A DNA stretch of 64,000 nt from JAWKWH01 sp965204295. GTDB lineage: Bacteria > Pseudomonadota > Alphaproteobacteria > Rhizobiales > Rhizobiaceae. Shown one piece after another: positions 63,600 through 64,000 of the stretch. The stretch lies in assembly GCA_965204295.1 (NCBI GenBank), contig OZ241973.1, forward strand, positions 1,364,001 through 1,428,000, given 5' to 3'. The position numbers were made by a program, and so were the translations under genes. Every line of letters starts with the position of its first letter. The first letter of the stretch is position 1. The notes below the pieces were generated by a model. It was not told where the DNA came from. It did not search any database and saw only the letters and a program-made list of their open reading frames with translations.

Positions 63600-64000
63600 A
63601 TGAGAAAAATCGTGTTGCTATTGAGTGCGATCGCCTTTTTCGTTTTTGCGACGAGCCCTGGTTTTGGGACAAGGTATAAATCTGGTAGTTTTGGATGTGG
63701 TGATTTTGAGGATACCGAAAGACAGTATCAAGAACAATTAAATGATCCTGATCCTTCTGTGAATGTGACCTTAGTTTATGCTCTCTGTCTCTTATTAAAA
63801 GGTGAAGTGACTAAAAATCAATATGATGTTTCCAAGGGAATGTTGATTTTACATAGTTTAGCTGACCAACACAGCAATATTGTAGCTAATTATTGGATAG
63901 CAAGATACCATTCTTCAGGAGGGGATTTCAAAAGTCTAGCTGACAGGAATTTGGATTTAGCCGCCCATTATTATTCCAGAACACTGGCTATCATAAAGAC
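63600..64000 (+). CDS. AT-rich secreted protein with Sel1-like sequence (partial)
   Basis: The frame is open from ATG 63600 to the window's end, at least 133 codons; the C-terminus is outside. It begins with a signal peptide (MRKIVLLLSAIAFFVFATSP, cleavage probably after GFG). The mature part contains a segment like a Sel1/TPR unit: ANYWIARYHSSGGDFKSLAD followed by LDLAAHYYSRTLAII. Sel1 repeats usually mediate protein-protein contacts. Base composition is far richer in A/T than the neighbouring genes, like the orphan at 3930-4538. I cannot assign a function. Confidence 0.75.
   Translation, partial: MRKIVLLLSAIAFFVFATSPGFGTRYKSGSFGCGDFEDTERQYQEQLNDPDPSVNVTLVYALCLLLKGEVTKNQYDVSKGMLILHSLADQHSNIVANYWIARYHSSGGDFKSLADRNLDLAAHYYSRTLAIIK

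Overview
This 64-kb window looks like the chromosome of an alphaproteobacterium, probably of the Hyphomicrobiales/Rhizobiales side. The support is the trpF-trpB-trpA-accD-folC block, an AccD that has lost its zinc-ribbon cysteines, an IalB-type protein beside rlmN, the tesA/ybbA/ybbP arrangement, several TRAP and ABC uptake systems, and high-GC coding DNA. It is unusually rich in broken genes and insertion-sequence debris. I count about a dozen metabolic or transport pseudogenes and at least six IS elements or fragments. This suggests a lineage in an early phase of gene loss, as in a recently host-associated bacterium (inference).

Layout. 0-7.3 kb is a housekeeping block: the start of a CoxS-type [2Fe-2S] subunit, tRNA-Thr(CGT), pcm, then folC-accD-trpA-trpB-trpF on the minus strand. 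An AT-rich secreted orphan sits between trpA and accD. 7.7-9.1 kb holds an IS5-family element with a -1 frameshift signal and an IS630 remnant. 9.1-24.3 kb is a catabolic island. It contains broken panE-, FAH- and Ldh2-like genes, a broken DmdA-like gene, and an intact operon of 2-hydroxyacid dehydrogenase, ThDP enzyme and hydroxyisourate-hydrolase-like protein. It continues with a TRAP transporter, a split tautomerase, a LysR regulator, a broken acyl-CoA dehydrogenase, a crotonase, a selenium-binding-protein/methanethiol-oxidase homologue, a [2Fe-2S] ferredoxin and a CoA-binding protein.

24.5-25.4 kb has an IS110 remnant and a small PD-(D/E)XK nuclease-like orphan. 25.7-32.9 kb is a complete dipeptide-type ABC operon with two binding proteins. 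33.2-36.3 kb is an IS graveyard (IS110, an IS200/IS256 chimera, IS21). 36.4-42.9 kb is an intact LacI-controlled sugar ABC operon ending in a GH63 glucosylglycerate/mannosylglycerate-hydrolase-like enzyme. 43.0-47.7 kb is another decayed region: a truncated Hint-domain protein, a second IS5 fragment, a LacI/polyol-binding-protein pair, a radical SAM remnant and a Gly/Ser-rich EF-hand fragment. 47.7-64 kb returns to mostly conserved genes (rlmN, ialB, a frameshifted RND pump, DUF1232, phhB, thpR, tesA-ybbA-ybbP, a Bax-inhibitor family protein, GNAT, Leu/Glu-type dehydrogenase) and ends in a second AT-rich secreted orphan with Sel1-like sequence.

How the genes work together. The intact accessory functions mainly import and oxidise small organic compounds: peptides, a sugar or glycoside osmolyte, and an organic acid through TRAP. 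The 9-24 kb island mixes DMSP/methanethiol-like functions (DmdA-like, acyl-CoA dehydrogenase, crotonase, MtoX-like) with 2-hydroxyacid and 2-oxoacid chemistry. Half of it is decayed, so its original pathway can only be proposed. All family calls are from reading the sequence; no database search was possible.
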